Shown in pieces: positions 32,760 through 44,924 of a stretch of DNA of 64,000 nucleotides. Made by a program: the position numbers and the translations under genes. A model generated the notes under the pieces. It worked only from the letters and a program-made list of their open reading frames with translations. It ran no database searches and was not told where the DNA came from. Within the stretch, counting starts at the first letter, position 1. Each line of letters starts with the position of its first letter. The stretch is from Iris pallida (Eukaryota; Streptophyta; Magnoliopsida; Asparagales; Iridaceae): assembly GCA_029216955.1 (NCBI GenBank), contig JANAVB010033217.1, positions 3,042,631 to 3,106,630 on the forward strand, read 5' to 3'.

Positions 32760-33111
32760 TTTTATAAGCTTTGATGATATTAAACGACATTCCAGAAGTG
32801 TCGTAAAATAAGTATTAAATGACATTCCATAAGTGTCGTCCTAAAATAATTATATGGCTATTTAAAATTACGACGACACTTATCAGGTGTTATTGAAACA
32901 CGTTAAGATGGCACCAGCACAGTGCTGTGAAAACATGGTTAACACGACATTCAAAAAGTGTTGTCAAAAAGTTATTATATGGCACTTACGAAGTGTCGTT
33001 GAAAAAAAAATACTTTCTATGACACCCCCTCTAGACTACACTCAAAAAGTGCCATGGAAAGTCATTCACGACACTTTTTGAGTGTCATTAAAACACTCTT
33101 TTGTTGTAGTG
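32760..33111 (+). repeat. CACTA2 3' subterminal repeats and TIR
   Basis: Repeated ACGACATTC, AAGTGTCGT and ACGACACTT words in both orientations, ending TTTTGTTGTAGTG. Confidence 0.85.
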
Positions 33112-33114
33112 CTA

Positions 33115-34828
33115 TCAAGTCGTGCTTGCCTTTCGGCCAAAATCAGAGACGCAACTACGCGATAAGACTCCATTCCGTGTGACCGTGCTATAAGTCCTTG
33201 TTGAGGCCGCGCCTCGCAACTCAATGAGACTCAATCATATCGCCGCCTTGCATCCCTTGTCGCCTCACGTCCCTTTGCTACTTTGATCATCAACCGATCC
33301 ATCCAACTTGTGAACTAAATGTCACTCGACCAACTTTGCCTTGCGGCGTTTACTGACTTAAACTCAAGACAACTCAAACCAACTTATGCAACTTATATGC
33401 CGAAAACATAAGACTCGACGCAACATCTCGTGCCGAAGCAGGTCGCCTACGTTGTAACCAAATCTTAGGCCCAACATTGTGTTCAAACTATACACACACA
33501 TTCAACTCGACTCCTTGATATAGTGCACTCAATACTCGACTCAATCCAAAGGCACATTCGCGAATTGCTGCCCGTGCCGACTCATCTATATGAATTAGTC
33601 ACTAGCATGACAAGCCATCATGGACTATAGCCTTGCTATTCGGCGACCCTTTCAACGCAAGTAGCTAGCCCCGCTAAAAGTTTCCGAATAACCCGAGCGG
33701 TTCATCCAGCTACAGCTATACCGTGTTTCCTTCTAGGCCGAGTCGATCCCGTGGCCCCGGGTTGTCGTTCGAGGAAACTCACCCTTGTCGACAAGTTGTC
33801 CAATGACCATGCAAGACTCGACTCAAACTGACGTCTCATACAGTCATCCTTCTTCCAGCGTTACCATCTCTTTCAAAACCAATATCAAGACTTCTATCAT
33901 TTTAGACCCCTCAACGACCCACGGTCGCGAGCATTTCTTTCCATGTTACCATATCATTTCATTCAACTTGTGAATACCTATTTGATAGTCCTTTCTCCAA
34001 ACTCACCTGAATCAATTGTGGTCATTTCCACAAACATTAAGTCTGCGACATCGTGCCTTAAACCGGCTTATGTTCTACGCGACGCTATCACCCAAGTCAT
34101 ACTTTATATGACAGGCCATGAGACTGTAAGACTATATGGTTATACCCAGTCGTAGAACTCGTAGGAACGTGCTTGCTACTACTCTAATAGCCTAACATAA
34201 CTTGTCTGACTTAAACGTACAACGACTCGACGAGCAAAGGCTGTGTCAAGCCTCGTATTGTAAAAATGTGTCGCGCATGCGTTCGACTTCTGAATGACCA
34301 AGTTATTTGGGTGCCTAGATTTACGTCATAAGCTGTGCAACACAATTAACTCTTGGGGCAAGCCAAGGCTATGCCAAGCCCTGGAAGATAGGACCGTGCA
34401 TGCTTTATGAAGCATTTATGCGGGCGACGTCTATGACTTAGGCTACGTTCATAACTTTGCCTACTCAACCAACTTTCCTTCTTCCAAGCCACGGGACGAA
34501 GGATCGAGTGTCATTTTTAAAGCATGTCGTGCACCAACTCTAATCCGATCGTTGGACCTTTCCATATTCTAACTCAATTCGACCTGTCGGGATTATTTTC
34601 TTTAGCTATGTGGATTCGTCTCTTTTATTATCAAGCCTACTTATGCGAGTTGAAAATATGCAATTTATTATGTAAAGGCAAAGATGAGGCGAGTTTATTG
34701 AAACTATCCCACCTGAGCGAACGGTCGCCTCGACCGAGCAATGTCTTCGAGCAGCTGTTGCAAGGCTAAGTCCGAACGCCGTCGGCGTTTCGATTCCTCC
34801 GATTGACTGAGCGGGATGGGAAACTACA
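33115..34828 (-). repeat. Solo LTR C, 5' (U3) segment
   Basis: Minus-strand LTR start at 34828: TGTAGTTTCCCATCCCGC, comparable to TGTAGTGTCCCGC of element B and TGTAATGCCCGC of element E. With the segments at 20435 and 23645 it gives an LTR of about 2.4 kb, bounded by TATTA (20430-20434) and TATTC (34829-34833), a 4/5 match. No internal region lies between the parts, so C is a solo LTR. No ORF of interest. Confidence 0.75.
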
Positions 34829-34833
34829 TATTC

Positions 34834-34950
34834 TCCCTCCTCCGTACACCGGTCACTGGGGACATTCCTGCGATACAACTACGGGGGCCCCGGATCAACT
34901 GGAGGGATGTCCCTGCCGACAAGAAGGCCTTCTGATTTGAGCACTTCACG
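34834..34950 (+). pseudogene. CACTA1 second gene, remainder of exon 2
   Basis: Continues from 20434 in the same frame: it ends with RINWRDVPADKKAF, a TGA stop, then FEHFT, followed by the donor GTACGT at 34951. The W..VP..KK.F.FEHFT pattern matches the Transposase_24-type region of the second CACTA gene. The stop is probably a decayed Trp codon. Confidence 0.7.
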
Positions 34951-34990
34951 GTACGTAAAAGTTTATTTTCTTTTAACATTTAGTATGTTA

Positions 34991-36692
34991 TGTAGTGTCC
35001 CGCTTCTAGCGGTTTGCTATGTATGGCTTGTGGCTTGGCTAACTCGGTCGGAACCGAGTATTGGGGAAACTTACCGTCGGCATCGAATCGATCACGGACA
35101 AGTGCATAAGAACCTTTCCAATTAATGGATCGGTTTCTCTTGAAATGCGTCCAAGAGTTTTCTCTGGATGTTTTGCTGCTGGTTTAGTTGCTTGGTTTTG
35201 ATGGATGCTTTTCTGAATGATTTTTGATGATTTGATTCTTGCCCGTTTTTATCGATTTGCATAGCATTCATTCTTGAGAATTCTGAGAGAAGAAAACACT
35301 ATGAGACGGATTATTAACCAAACTTTTGCTGCCAATACAGACTGACGCGTGACGGAAGGCTAAGCGTGCAAGTGTTCCTCTCTCTCTCGATGATTCTCTA
35401 ACTTGGTGAGTGTGGATCTCTGTGGTGGTATTGTCCCTCTCGCTATTCTTTCATGCCAACTAAATAATTGTCTTGCAACATCCGTTGATCGATATCAAGA
35501 TGCTAATGCCACAAGTCAATACCACTAAGATGCTAGAGATCGAACATTGAAATGAATTGATTACACTGCAATGAACTGAACATTGAAATGATTGAATTGA
35601 TGCCTAGAATGTTGGTTATAAAATGCTAAGAATGATCATGTTGCCTATTACTTCAAATATTCTATGCACACTGTGTATATCGAGTCGGACACACATTCGC
35701 CTGACCATGGACAACTTGTATACAAGGATTGAGCAATAATTTCCTCGAACGGTATAGGGGCGCCGGTACCGATTCGGCCTAGGAGGAAATAATAAAGTGC
35801 TTTGTGGAACATGAGTAATACGAGGCATCATAGAGGCTAGCTCCCTACTGTGCTGTCATCTCATTAACTTGAAGTCCTAAATGCAAATGAATGAATGAAA
35901 AGAGTCCATATGGTTTAACAACACCAGTGGTCACATCGTGGAAATGTATGCTAATCAATGTCTTATGCAGGGGCGGTAAGTATATTATTATTATTCTGTA
36001 TCTTATGCAGGAAAGATGGATTCGGCCAATGGTAAAGTAAACATGGTTTTATGAACTACCATGTCATTTGAATTATGATTTACTCTAAATGTTGCCTGTC
36101 TCTAATAAGTTCATATCTTTAAAATTCTTGTCATTAATTAAATATTGGTTTAGCTGAGTGGGCCAACGGGGCTCACCGGCGCATTGTTATAATGTGCTGA
36201 CCCCTCCTCCACAGGTACTGGAGAAGGCTCGGGCGCACATCGCAACTAAAGCTTTCTGATCTGCTGTTTTCTTTCAATTTATTTTTCCTAAAGACGTACA
36301 AAGTATTGCGGAGATTTCAAAGATAGCTGCTTATATTTCAAAGTACTAAATGGGCATGATGTATGGAACGGAAAATTATTTTATGGCAGCCTATCAGTTG
36401 TACTTCTTTTCATGAATCAATGTAGCCAAAAAAGGTATTTCAAATATTATCGAGAAAAGTTGTATTCTGACTACAATCATTAATAAAATGAATATTTTTC
36501 TTCCTATTCCGCTTACTCAATGTTTCCGTAACTGTGGCTTATTTTTCAAATGTGATGAAATAATATAAATGTGCATGTTCTAGCCTTGTACAAGTGCAAC
36601 AATAGACTTATACGGTATCACGCCTTAGCGAGGACGATCGATTCAGCGTGAATCGAAGCAAAGCGAGCGATTCCCCGAATCGGGGCGTGACA
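34991..36692 (+). repeat. 5' LTR of element B
   Basis: TGTAGTGTCCCGC...CGGGGCGTGACA. An AATAAA-type signal at about 36480 precedes the R/U5-like tail with GCCTTGTACAAGTGCAAC. Blocks are shared (inverted) with LTRs C and E. Confidence 0.93.
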
Positions 36693-36695
36693 ATT

Positions 36696-36707
36696 TGGTA
36701 TCAGAGC
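36696..36707 (+). other. Primer-binding site of element B
   Basis: TGGTATCAGAGC, three bases after the LTR end; the standard initiator tRNA-Met primer site. Confidence 0.9.
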
Positions 36708-36872
36708 ACGGTTTTACTTCCTCGGATTTCAAAAATAAATATTACAAAAAGGAAGTCTTGATGCAAATTTTCTCGATTGATGGTGTCGATAGCGCTGGCA
36801 TGAAATAATGTTCTATACAGTAAGCCCATAAATATTTTATGAGTGCTAATGGAATTATTTCTTTGTTGTAGA

Positions 36873-39800
36873 ATGACCAAGGGTGATAGCGCAAAGACGA
36901 ATTCATCGTCTGACCCAATTGAGAAACTGATTAAACAAATGGAGGCTCAGAGGAAGCAGAGCGAAGCTCAACATCGCGCGCTTCAAGAGCAACTGCAGTA
37001 TCAGTTTCAGGAGCAGCTAGATGCTCAACAAAAACAAGTGGATAGTCTAACTCAGATTGTCACCAAGCTGTCGGCCGATTGCAATGTTTCTGCAAAGGCC
37101 GCAGCAACCGAGACCGTAGAAGTGCCGGTAGAGAAACCTGAAACGCCGACATGGAAGAGGACGAGCTTCAAGTTCTCTGAATTTAAGAGTTGCGACCCGC
37201 CTGAGTTTAACGGAAGAGAGAATCCAGATGAGGTGATGTGCTTCTTGAACACACTGGAGGGCTATTTCTGAACGTTGGATATACATGGCAGTAAGAGAGT
37301 GGAGTGTACCGCGGTACTACTTCGTCTCAAGGCCCAGGAATGGTGGATTTCTCAGAGACAGGCACTTTAGAGAAATAGTCAAGACATGAAGATGTCTTGG
37401 GAGGCCTTCAAGCAGGCTTTCATTACCCAATTCATTCCACCTGCTGTCCGTCAACAAAAAGAGAATGAGTTCATTGTACTTCGACAGGGCAGTATGTCCG
37501 TGGAGGACTACGAGACAGAGTTTTTGAAGAGAGTCGCATTCGCTGGGTATATGGTACCGAATGACGACGCCAAGCGAGGAAGATTTGTGCAAGGCTTGAA
37601 TGAGGGCCTAGAGCGAGATGTGCTAACTCGAAAATGAACGTCTTACCGGGAGGCGTACGAGACAGCTCTCGAGATGGAGAGATTTCATAAGCCGGCTAGT
37701 CATAAGACAATGAAGAGCAACCAAGGACTCAATAATCAGAAATGACCTTGGTCTGCTAGCAGGAACGACGCACCTAAGCGTCACAATACTGGAGACAATA
37801 GGGGGTCTCAACATACAGAACGTTGTAAATCATGCAACCGTTGGGGACATCGATCTGAAGATTGTCGGGTTAAGTGTTTCAAATGTGGCGAACAGGGCCA
37901 TAAGGAAGCTGACTGCAGAAATAGAGGAGAGAATCAGTATCCTCCTCGTGGGAATAACAACAATCAGTATCGTGGGCATAACAACAATCATAATCGGGGC
38001 CAATATAACAACCAGCATCGTGGCGAAGCGCCACCAGCCTTACCGGCTCCAGCTGGGAATGTACCGAATTAACAAGGTGGGCAAGCAAGGGTTTATGCCT
38101 TGACTCAGGCAGAGGCCCAGACCGCGAAGAATATTATAACAGGTACGTTGCTATACAAAGGCACACCTGCAAGAGTACTTTTTGATTCTGGCGCTACCCA
38201 TTGCTTTATCTCTTCTGATTTTGTAACGAAAAATAAATTCTGTATGACTCAACTAAAGACAGCTTTGTGTGTGAGCACTCCTTCGGGAGTAGATATGCCT
38301 GCAACTTTGATTTGCAGGGATGGCTACATTAAAATTGGAGGCAAGACTTTATCTCTGGATGCAATTGTACTCGACATCAAAGAGTACGATATCATCTTGG
38401 GAATGGACTGGCTCAGCGCCTGTCATGCAACAATTGACTATGCGGATAAGAGAGTTGTGTTTCGCCTAACCGGAGAAATAGAGTTCTCTTACTCGTGCGG
38501 CTCGACGTTCCAAGGACCCATGGTAATATCGGCAGTTACAGCAAGGCACATGTTGTACTCAGGGTGTGAAGAGTTCCTTGCTTCTGTTTTTGACACTCAA
38601 ATGAAGGGTATAGATTCGAACCAGAACGAAATTATGGCAGACTTTCCCGATGTGTTTTCGGACGAGATACCTGGGATGCCGTCGGATAGAAAAATTGAAT
38701 TCATAATTGAAACATTTTCGGATACTCGTCCGATATCAAAAGCGCCGTACAGGATGGCTCCGGCAGAATTGAAGGAACTAAAGATGCAGCTACAAGAATT
38801 ACTAGACCGGGGATACATTCGCCCAAGTGTATCTCCATGGGGAGCTCCAGTGTTGTTTGTAAAGAAGAAGGATGGGACGATGCGACTGTGCATCGATTAC
38901 AGAGAACTAAACAAAGCAACCATCCGTAACAAGTATCCCTTGCCAAGAATAGATGATCTGTTCGATCAGCTACAAGGGGTGACCGTGTTTTCAAAAATTG
39001 ATCTTCGTTCAGGACACCATCAGTTGAAGATCAGACCCGAAGATGTTCCTAAGTCAGCATTCCGTACGAGATACGGACACTATGAGTTTTTGGTCATGCC
39101 ATTCGGCTTGACTAATGCTCCAGCAGCCTTCATGGATTTAATGAATAGAGTGTTTCGACCGTTCTTAGACAAGTTTGTTGTTTTGTTCATTGATGACATC
39201 TTGATCTACTCAAAGGATAGGAAGACTCATGTCGAGCACTTGAAAGAAGTACTTCAGACGCTGCGGGACAACCAGCTCTATGCAAAGCTAAGCAAGTATG
39301 AGTTTTGGATGAACAATGTGTCGTTCCTTGGACATGTTGTTTCGGCAGAAGGTGTTGCCGTCGACCCAAAGAAGATTGAGGCAGTTGTGGACTGGAAGCA
39401 GCCTGCATCAGCTAGTGAGATACGGAGTTTCCTTGGTTTGGCCGGGTACTATCGTAGATTTGTAAAAGACTTCTCGAGAATCGCATCGCCTTTGACTCGC
39501 CTAACTCAGAAGGGAGTCGTATTTAAGTGGACCGACGACTGTGAGAATAGTTTCCAAGAACTCAAGCAGTGGCTCGTCACGGCTCCAATTTTAGCACTTC
39601 CAGAGGACTCTGAGGGATTTCAGATCTACAGTGACGCGTCGGGACTTGGTTTGGGATGTATTCTTATGCAACATGGGAAGACAATATCTTATGCGTCGAG
39701 ACAACTCAAACAGCATGAGAAGAATTACCCAACACATGATTTGGAACTGACGGCGATTGTGTTCGCATTAAAATTGTGGCGACACTATCTCTATGGTGTG

Positions 39801-41531
39801 TCCTGCAAGATCTTCATGGATCATAAAAGCCTGAAATACATATTCACGCAGAAGGAATTGAATTTGAGGCAGCGACGTTGGTTAGAATTGATCAAAGATT
39901 ATGACTTGACAATCTCTTATACGCCGGGTAAAGAAAATGTGGTAGCTGATACATTGAGTCGGAGATTTGTTGGATCACTAGCAATAGCAAAAGAGGTACT
40001 ACGGGATCTTGAAGAGATGGGCATCGAATTCAGGATCCGTCCGCAGAATGTACAGTTGGCTCAATTGCAGCTTGAGCCGAGTCTCCAGGGAATGATTAAG
40101 ATTGCTCAGAAGGATGACCCATTTCTGCAAAAGATACGCGAGTTGATTCTAGCAGGAAAGGCGTCGGATTTTACCGTTGAAGATGATATTATTCGTGTCA
40201 ACGGGAGATTGTGCGTCCCTAAGGATGAGAATATCAGGAAAAAAATACTGAACGAGGCTCATTTTGCGAAGTATTCCTTGCATCCGGGAAGCACGAAAAT
40301 GTATAAAGATCTGCGCTCAATATTTTGGTGGCATGGTATGAAGAAGGATGTGGCCATTTTCGTGTCACAATGCATGGCTTGTCAGCGTGTAAAGGCCAAA
40401 CACCAACGGCCAGGCGGAGAACTACAAAATTTGGCTATTCTACTATGGAAGTGGGATAATATCTGTATGGATTTTATAGTCGGTTTGCCAAGAACTCAGA
40501 AGGAGAATGATGCAATTTGGGTTATCGTGGATAGATTAACCAAGTCGGCACATTTTATTCCAATAAAAGTTACGTGGGGAGTAGAACGGTTGGCTCAGAT
40601 CTACATAAATAAAATCGTCCGATTACATGGGGTGCCAGCTTCAATAGTATCGGATAGAGACGAAAGATTCTTGTCGCAATTTTGGATAAGTCTGCACTCA
40701 ACAATGGGCACAAAGTTGAACTTCGGTACGACATACCATCCGTAGACTGATGGTCAGACAGAGAGAGTAAATCAGATTCTTGAAGATATGTTGAGATTGT
40801 GCGTGCTCGATTCGGAGACATATTGGGACACACATCTCGTATTAGCAGAATTTGCTTATAATAACAGTTATCAGGCTAGTATCCAAATAGCCCCGTACGA
40901 AGCCTTGTATGGACAGAAATGTCGATCACCGATATGCTGGAATGAAGTAGGTGAACGACAAGTGCTTGGACCAGAACTTGTGGAGCAGGCCGTCGAGAAA
41001 GTTCGCTTAATACGAGAAAGACTTAGAGTGGCTCAAAGTCGACAGAAGAGTTATACGGACTTACATCGACAACCTTTGGAATTCACACCAGGAGATCATG
41101 TCTTCTTGAAGGTCACATCCATGCGAGGTGTGATGCAATTTGGGATGAAAAGAAAGCTGAGCCCGAGATTCATCGGACCATTCGAGATTTTGGAGAAGGT
41201 AGTCTCAGTGGTTTATCGACTTGCACTACCTCCGGCCTTGGCTGATGTGCACGATGTCTTCCATGTATCCCAACTGCGAAAGTACGTGCATGATCCAAGC
41301 CATGTAGTGAACTTCGATCAGCTGCAGCTGAGCGCTGACCAATCCTACACTGAAGAGCCTGTCCAGATTTTGGACAGGAAAGAGAAAGTTTTGCGGAATC
41401 GGACAGTGTCTTTAGTCAACATGCTGTGGCGGAACCATGCTGTCTAGGAGTCGACGTGGGAATTAGAAGCGGAGATGCGGGTGAAATACCCTTCGCTGTT
41501 TGATGATTTTGAGGTAGGACCTTTGCTTTAA
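36873..41531 (+). pseudogene. Element B gag-pol polyprotein with seven stops
   Basis: ATG at 36873, one frame to TAA at 41529. Order: coiled-coil Glu/Gln-rich N-terminus; gag domain (to about 37700); two CCHC knuckles (CKSCNRWGHRSEDC and CFKCGEQGHKEADC, 37830-37920); protease ([12 protein letters not shown], 38185); RT with [19 protein letters not shown] and catalytic FIDD at 39190; RNase H with DASGLGLG and [10 protein letters not shown]; integrase HHCC (about 40255-40390), D in [10 protein letters not shown] in [11 protein letters not shown] in DGQTERVNQ; chromodomain from EPVQILDRKEKVLRN to KYPSLFDDF. Stops: TGA 37269, TAG 37368, TGA 37635, TGA 37743, TAA 38070, TAG 40743, TAG 41445. Confidence 0.94.
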
Positions 41532-41566
41532 GTTTCGAGGACGAAACTTTTCTTAGTTGTATATTA

Positions 41567-43269
41567 TGTAGTGTCCCGCTCCTAGCGGTTCACTATGTAA
41601 GGCTTGTGGCTTGGCTAACTCGGTCGGAACCGAGTATTGGAGAAACTTACCATCGGCATCGAATCGATCACGGACAAGTGCATAAGAACCTTTCCAATTA
41701 ATGGATCGGTTTCTCTTGAAATGCGTCCACGAGTTTTCTCTGGATGTTTTGCTGCTGGTTTTGTTGCTTGGTTTTGATGGATGCTTTTCTGAATGATTTT
41801 CGATGATTTAATTCTTGCCCGTTTTTATCGATTTGCATAGCATTCATTCTTGAGAATTTTGAGAGAAGAGAACACTATGAGACGGATTATTAACCAAACT
41901 TTTGGTGCCAATGCAGACTGACGCGTGACGGAAGGCTAAGCGTGCAAGTGTTCCTCTCTCTCTCTCGACGATTCTCAAACTTGGTGAGTGTGGATCTCTG
42001 TGGTGGTATTGTCCCTCTCGCTATTCTTTCATGCCAACTAAATAATTGTCTTGCAACATCCGTTGATCGATATCAAGATGCTAATGCCACAAGTCAATAC
42101 CACTAAGATGCTAGAGATCGAACATTGAAATGAATTGATTACACTGCAATGAACTGAACATTGAAATGATTGAATTGATGCCTAGAATGATGGTTATAAA
42201 ATGCTAAAAATGATCATGTTGCCTATTACTTCAAATATTCTATGCACACTGTGTATATCGAGTCGGACACACATTCGCCTGACCATGGACAACTTGTATA
42301 CAAGGATTGAGCAATAATTTCCTCGAACGGTAAAGGGGTGCCGGTACCGATTCGGCCTAGGAGGAAATAATGAAGTGCTTTGGGAAACATGAGTAATGCG
42401 AACATCATAAAGGCTAGCTCCCTACTGTGCTGTCATCTCATTATCTTGAAGTCCCAAATGCAAATGAATGAATGAAAAGAGTCCATATGGTTTAACAACA
42501 CCAGTGGTCACATCGTAGGAATGTATGCTAATCAATGTCTTATGCAGGGACGGTAAGTATATTATTATTATCCTGTCTCTTATGCAGGAAAGCTGGATTC
42601 GGCCAATGGTAAAGTAAACATGGTTTTATGAACTACCATGTCATTTGAATTGTGATTTACTCTAAATGTTGCCTGTCTCTAATAAGTTTATATCTTTAAA
42701 ATGCTTGTCATTAATAAAATGTTGGTTTAGCTGAGTGGGCCAACGGGGCTCACCAGCACATTGTTATAATGTGCTGACCCCTCATCCACAGGTACTGGAG
42801 AAGGCTCGGGCGCACATCGCAACTAAAGCTTTCTGATCTGCTGTTTCCTTTCAAGTTATTTTCCCTAAAGACGCATAAAATATTGCGGAGATTTTAAAGA
42901 TAGCTGCTTATATTTCAAAGTACTAAAGGGACATGATGTATGGAACGAAAAATTATTTCATGGCAGCCTATCAGTTGTACTTCTTTTCATGAATCAATGT
43001 AGCCGAAAAAGGTATTTCAAATATTATCGAGAAAAGTTGTATTCTGACAACAGTCATTAATAAAATGAATATTTTTCTTCATATTCCGCTTACTCAATAT
43101 TTCCGCAACTGTGGCTTATTTTTCAAATGTGATGAAATAATATAAATGTGCATGTTCTAGCCTTGTACAAGTGTAACACCAGACTTGTACGACATCACGC
43201 CTTAGCAAGGACGATCGATTCGGCGTGAATCGAAGCAAAGCGAGCGATTCCCCGAATCGGGGAGTGACA
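41567..43269 (+). repeat. 3' LTR of element B
   Basis: 1703 bp, matching 34991-36692. The segment between the chromodomain stop and this LTR (41532-41566) has the usual TTTCGAGGACGAAACTTTT block, but no purine-rich PPT is visible directly before the LTR. Confidence 0.93.
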
Positions 43270-43309
43270 TGTTATGTTATAACTTACGTACTTCTATGAT
43301 TTTTTTAGC

Positions 43310-43591
43310 GGACTTACTTCTTTCCTCCCCACCGTGCCGTTGCTGTCGAGTCTATTTTTTTCCAGCGTCGCCAGCAGGCTCATTAGGGACGCGATCCTCG
43401 ACCAAAAGGATCACGAGCGCCGGGAAGAGCCTATTCAGGGTTGGATGTCTGCCGCCGACTGGACGGCAATGAAGTGGAGATTCGAGGAGGAAACCTATAA
43501 GGAGAAGTCCGCGAAGTCTAAAAGGGCGCGACAGGCTGGGTCGCAGTGGTGTGGTCGGTCACGGTCCATCATGGATTTCTTCACTCATATG
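43310..43591 (+). pseudogene. CACTA1 second gene, exon 3
   Basis: Follows a TTTTTTTAG acceptor to the right of element B. It encodes ASRLIRDAILDQKDHERREE, WMSAADWTAMKWRFEEE, then KSAKSKRARQAGSQWCGRS, SIMDFFTHM, at donor GTACAT. The DW.AM...... KS.K.K..R pattern is characteristic of the Transposase_24 family of plant CACTA elements. Confidence 0.7.
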
Positions 43592-43683
43592 GTACATATC
43601 TCGCAGTATACCCATAATTAATACTTTATAGTAATATATTTCTTTCAACTTTACTGACAAATCATATAATAATTTTGTAACAG

Positions 43684-43779
43684 GTTGAATCGGGAGAAGA
43701 CCCAAACATGGTGACCTTGTTCCTTACCACGCACACGAAGGGAGAGCGGTTCGTCGATAACAAGGCCCGGGACACCTAC
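43684..43779 (+). pseudogene. CACTA1 second gene, exon 4
   Basis: After TTTTGTAACAG: VESGEDPNMVTLFLTTHTKG, then ERFVDNKARDTY, at donor GTAAGT. It matches the conserved P....FL.TH.K....VD..A...Y block of the same family. Confidence 0.75.
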
Positions 43780-43783
43780 GTAA

Positions 43784-43956
43784 GTTTTACTTAATGCTAG
43801 TTCATTAATATTAATTTTTAGTTATGTAGAAAATTGATATAGATGTTATTTCTAGGCCGAGTTTTTGAAGTTTTACTTAATGATAGTTCATTAATATTAA
43901 TTTTTAGTGACCACATGAGAATTCATATAGATGTTATTTCTAGGCCGAGTTTTTGA
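43784..43956 (+). repeat. Tandem duplication of intron and acceptor
   Basis: Two copies of an about 87-base unit (GTTTTACTTAATG...TTTCTAGGCCGAGTTTTTGA). The acceptor and first bases of exon 5 are therefore present twice. Confidence 0.8.
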
Positions 43957-44574
43957 GGCTTAGGGAGGCCGGGACAACACGGTCAGAGGGAGCTGGTGCT
44001 AGCACTTCCCAGTAGCTCCTGGACGCCGCAGCTCAGTCAGATAACGAGCTATGGATGAGGGCCGTTGGTGGTATGCATAGGGGTACGTACTATGGTACGG
44101 GCTCCTATGGTGCCTTTATTGCGTCACAGGCCTCTACGACCTCTACTAGTGTGCCCGGTCTCGCACAGACTGAGGATTCGCTCTGCCACCAGCAGAGTGT
44201 CGATGCGCAGATCGCAGCTTTGTATGACGAGATACTGCAGAGGATGGTGGTGCCGCATACAGATGATTCTGTGCTCATCTTACGCTTTGAGAGGCTTGAT
44301 GAGACTACTAAGGCGCTGCGACAGATGACCCGCGCTATGCAGCAGTTGGTTGAAAAGATGCAGCAATTCTAGGAGATGGCTACGGAGCGACCGTCTGCTG
44401 GTATACCGGAAGCATCGTCTACATCCGACGGTGTACGGAAGGACATGCTCGTCCACTTGTTGTCACCGGAGGAGTATCAAACAATCCTGGCGTTGCGATG
44501 ACAGTCATCTGGTGGCGCTCCTCCTCCAGCTCCGGCTCCAGCACCGGGTCCAGCTCCAGCTCCAGGCGATCAGT
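43944..44574 (+). pseudogene. CACTA1 second gene, exon 5
   Basis: AEFLRLREAGTTRSEGAGAS, a stop, then LWMRAVGGMHRGTYYGTGSY and a heptad-like C-terminal helix (RLDETTKALRQMTRAMQQL), followed by a Pro/Ala-rich tail with natural stop at 44572. In-frame stops also at 44370 and 44499. Together with exons 1-4 this is the DNA-binding partner-type protein of the transposon, non-functional here. Confidence 0.72.
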
Positions 44575-44924
44575 AGTTTCATTTTTGCATTTTTGGACTC
44601 TACTATATTTTTTACTTTATACGTATTTGGGGATATTCACTTTTTTCGTTGAGGATATTGACTTTGTACGTATTTGAGGATATTGTCTTTGTTCGTTGAG
44701 GATATTATATATTGACTTTGTTCATTGAGGATATTATTTTTTCTTTATATTTTTTTGTATATTCTGGAATGTATTGTGCGTGCTGGTGTTGAGTGTTCCA
44801 CCGAGGGGGTCGGCGAACCCAGAGATTGGATTCTGTATTTTGTATTTTGGATTCTGTATTTTGGCTCAAGCTCCAGCTCCATTTGCATTCTGGATTCTGT
44901 TTTTTTATAATTTTTTTTAACTTA

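Larger units (their letters stand above)
24231..33111. mobile_element. CACTA2: non-autonomous CACTA with three captured host genes
   Basis: Ends are CACTACAACAAAAATG at the left and, reverse-complemented, CACTACAACAAAAGAG at the right, with the duplication CTA at 24228-24230 and 33112-33114. Subterminal repeats of ACGACACTT/AAGTGTCGT type (24260-24470, 32780-33090) differ from the GCGACGT group of CACTA1. No transposase coding sequence is visible in 8.9 kb. Instead it carries, all on the plus strand, exon-intron pieces of a MAM33-family gene, of CSN3, and of the E2 subunit of 2-oxoglutarate dehydrogenase. It sits inside solo LTR C. Confidence 0.93.
34991..43269 (+). mobile_element. Element B: Tekay-like chromovirus (Ty3/Gypsy), decayed
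   Basis: 8.3-kb element with LTRs of 1702 and 1703 bp (TGTAGTG...GTGACA) and a perfect TSD TGTTA (34986-34990, 43270-43274). One continuous gag-pol frame ends in a chromodomain, which places it among the chromoviruses, closest in layout to Tekay/Del. It lies in an intron of the second CACTA1 gene. The LTRs differ by a few percent by eye. Seven in-frame stops rule out activity. Confidence 0.94.
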
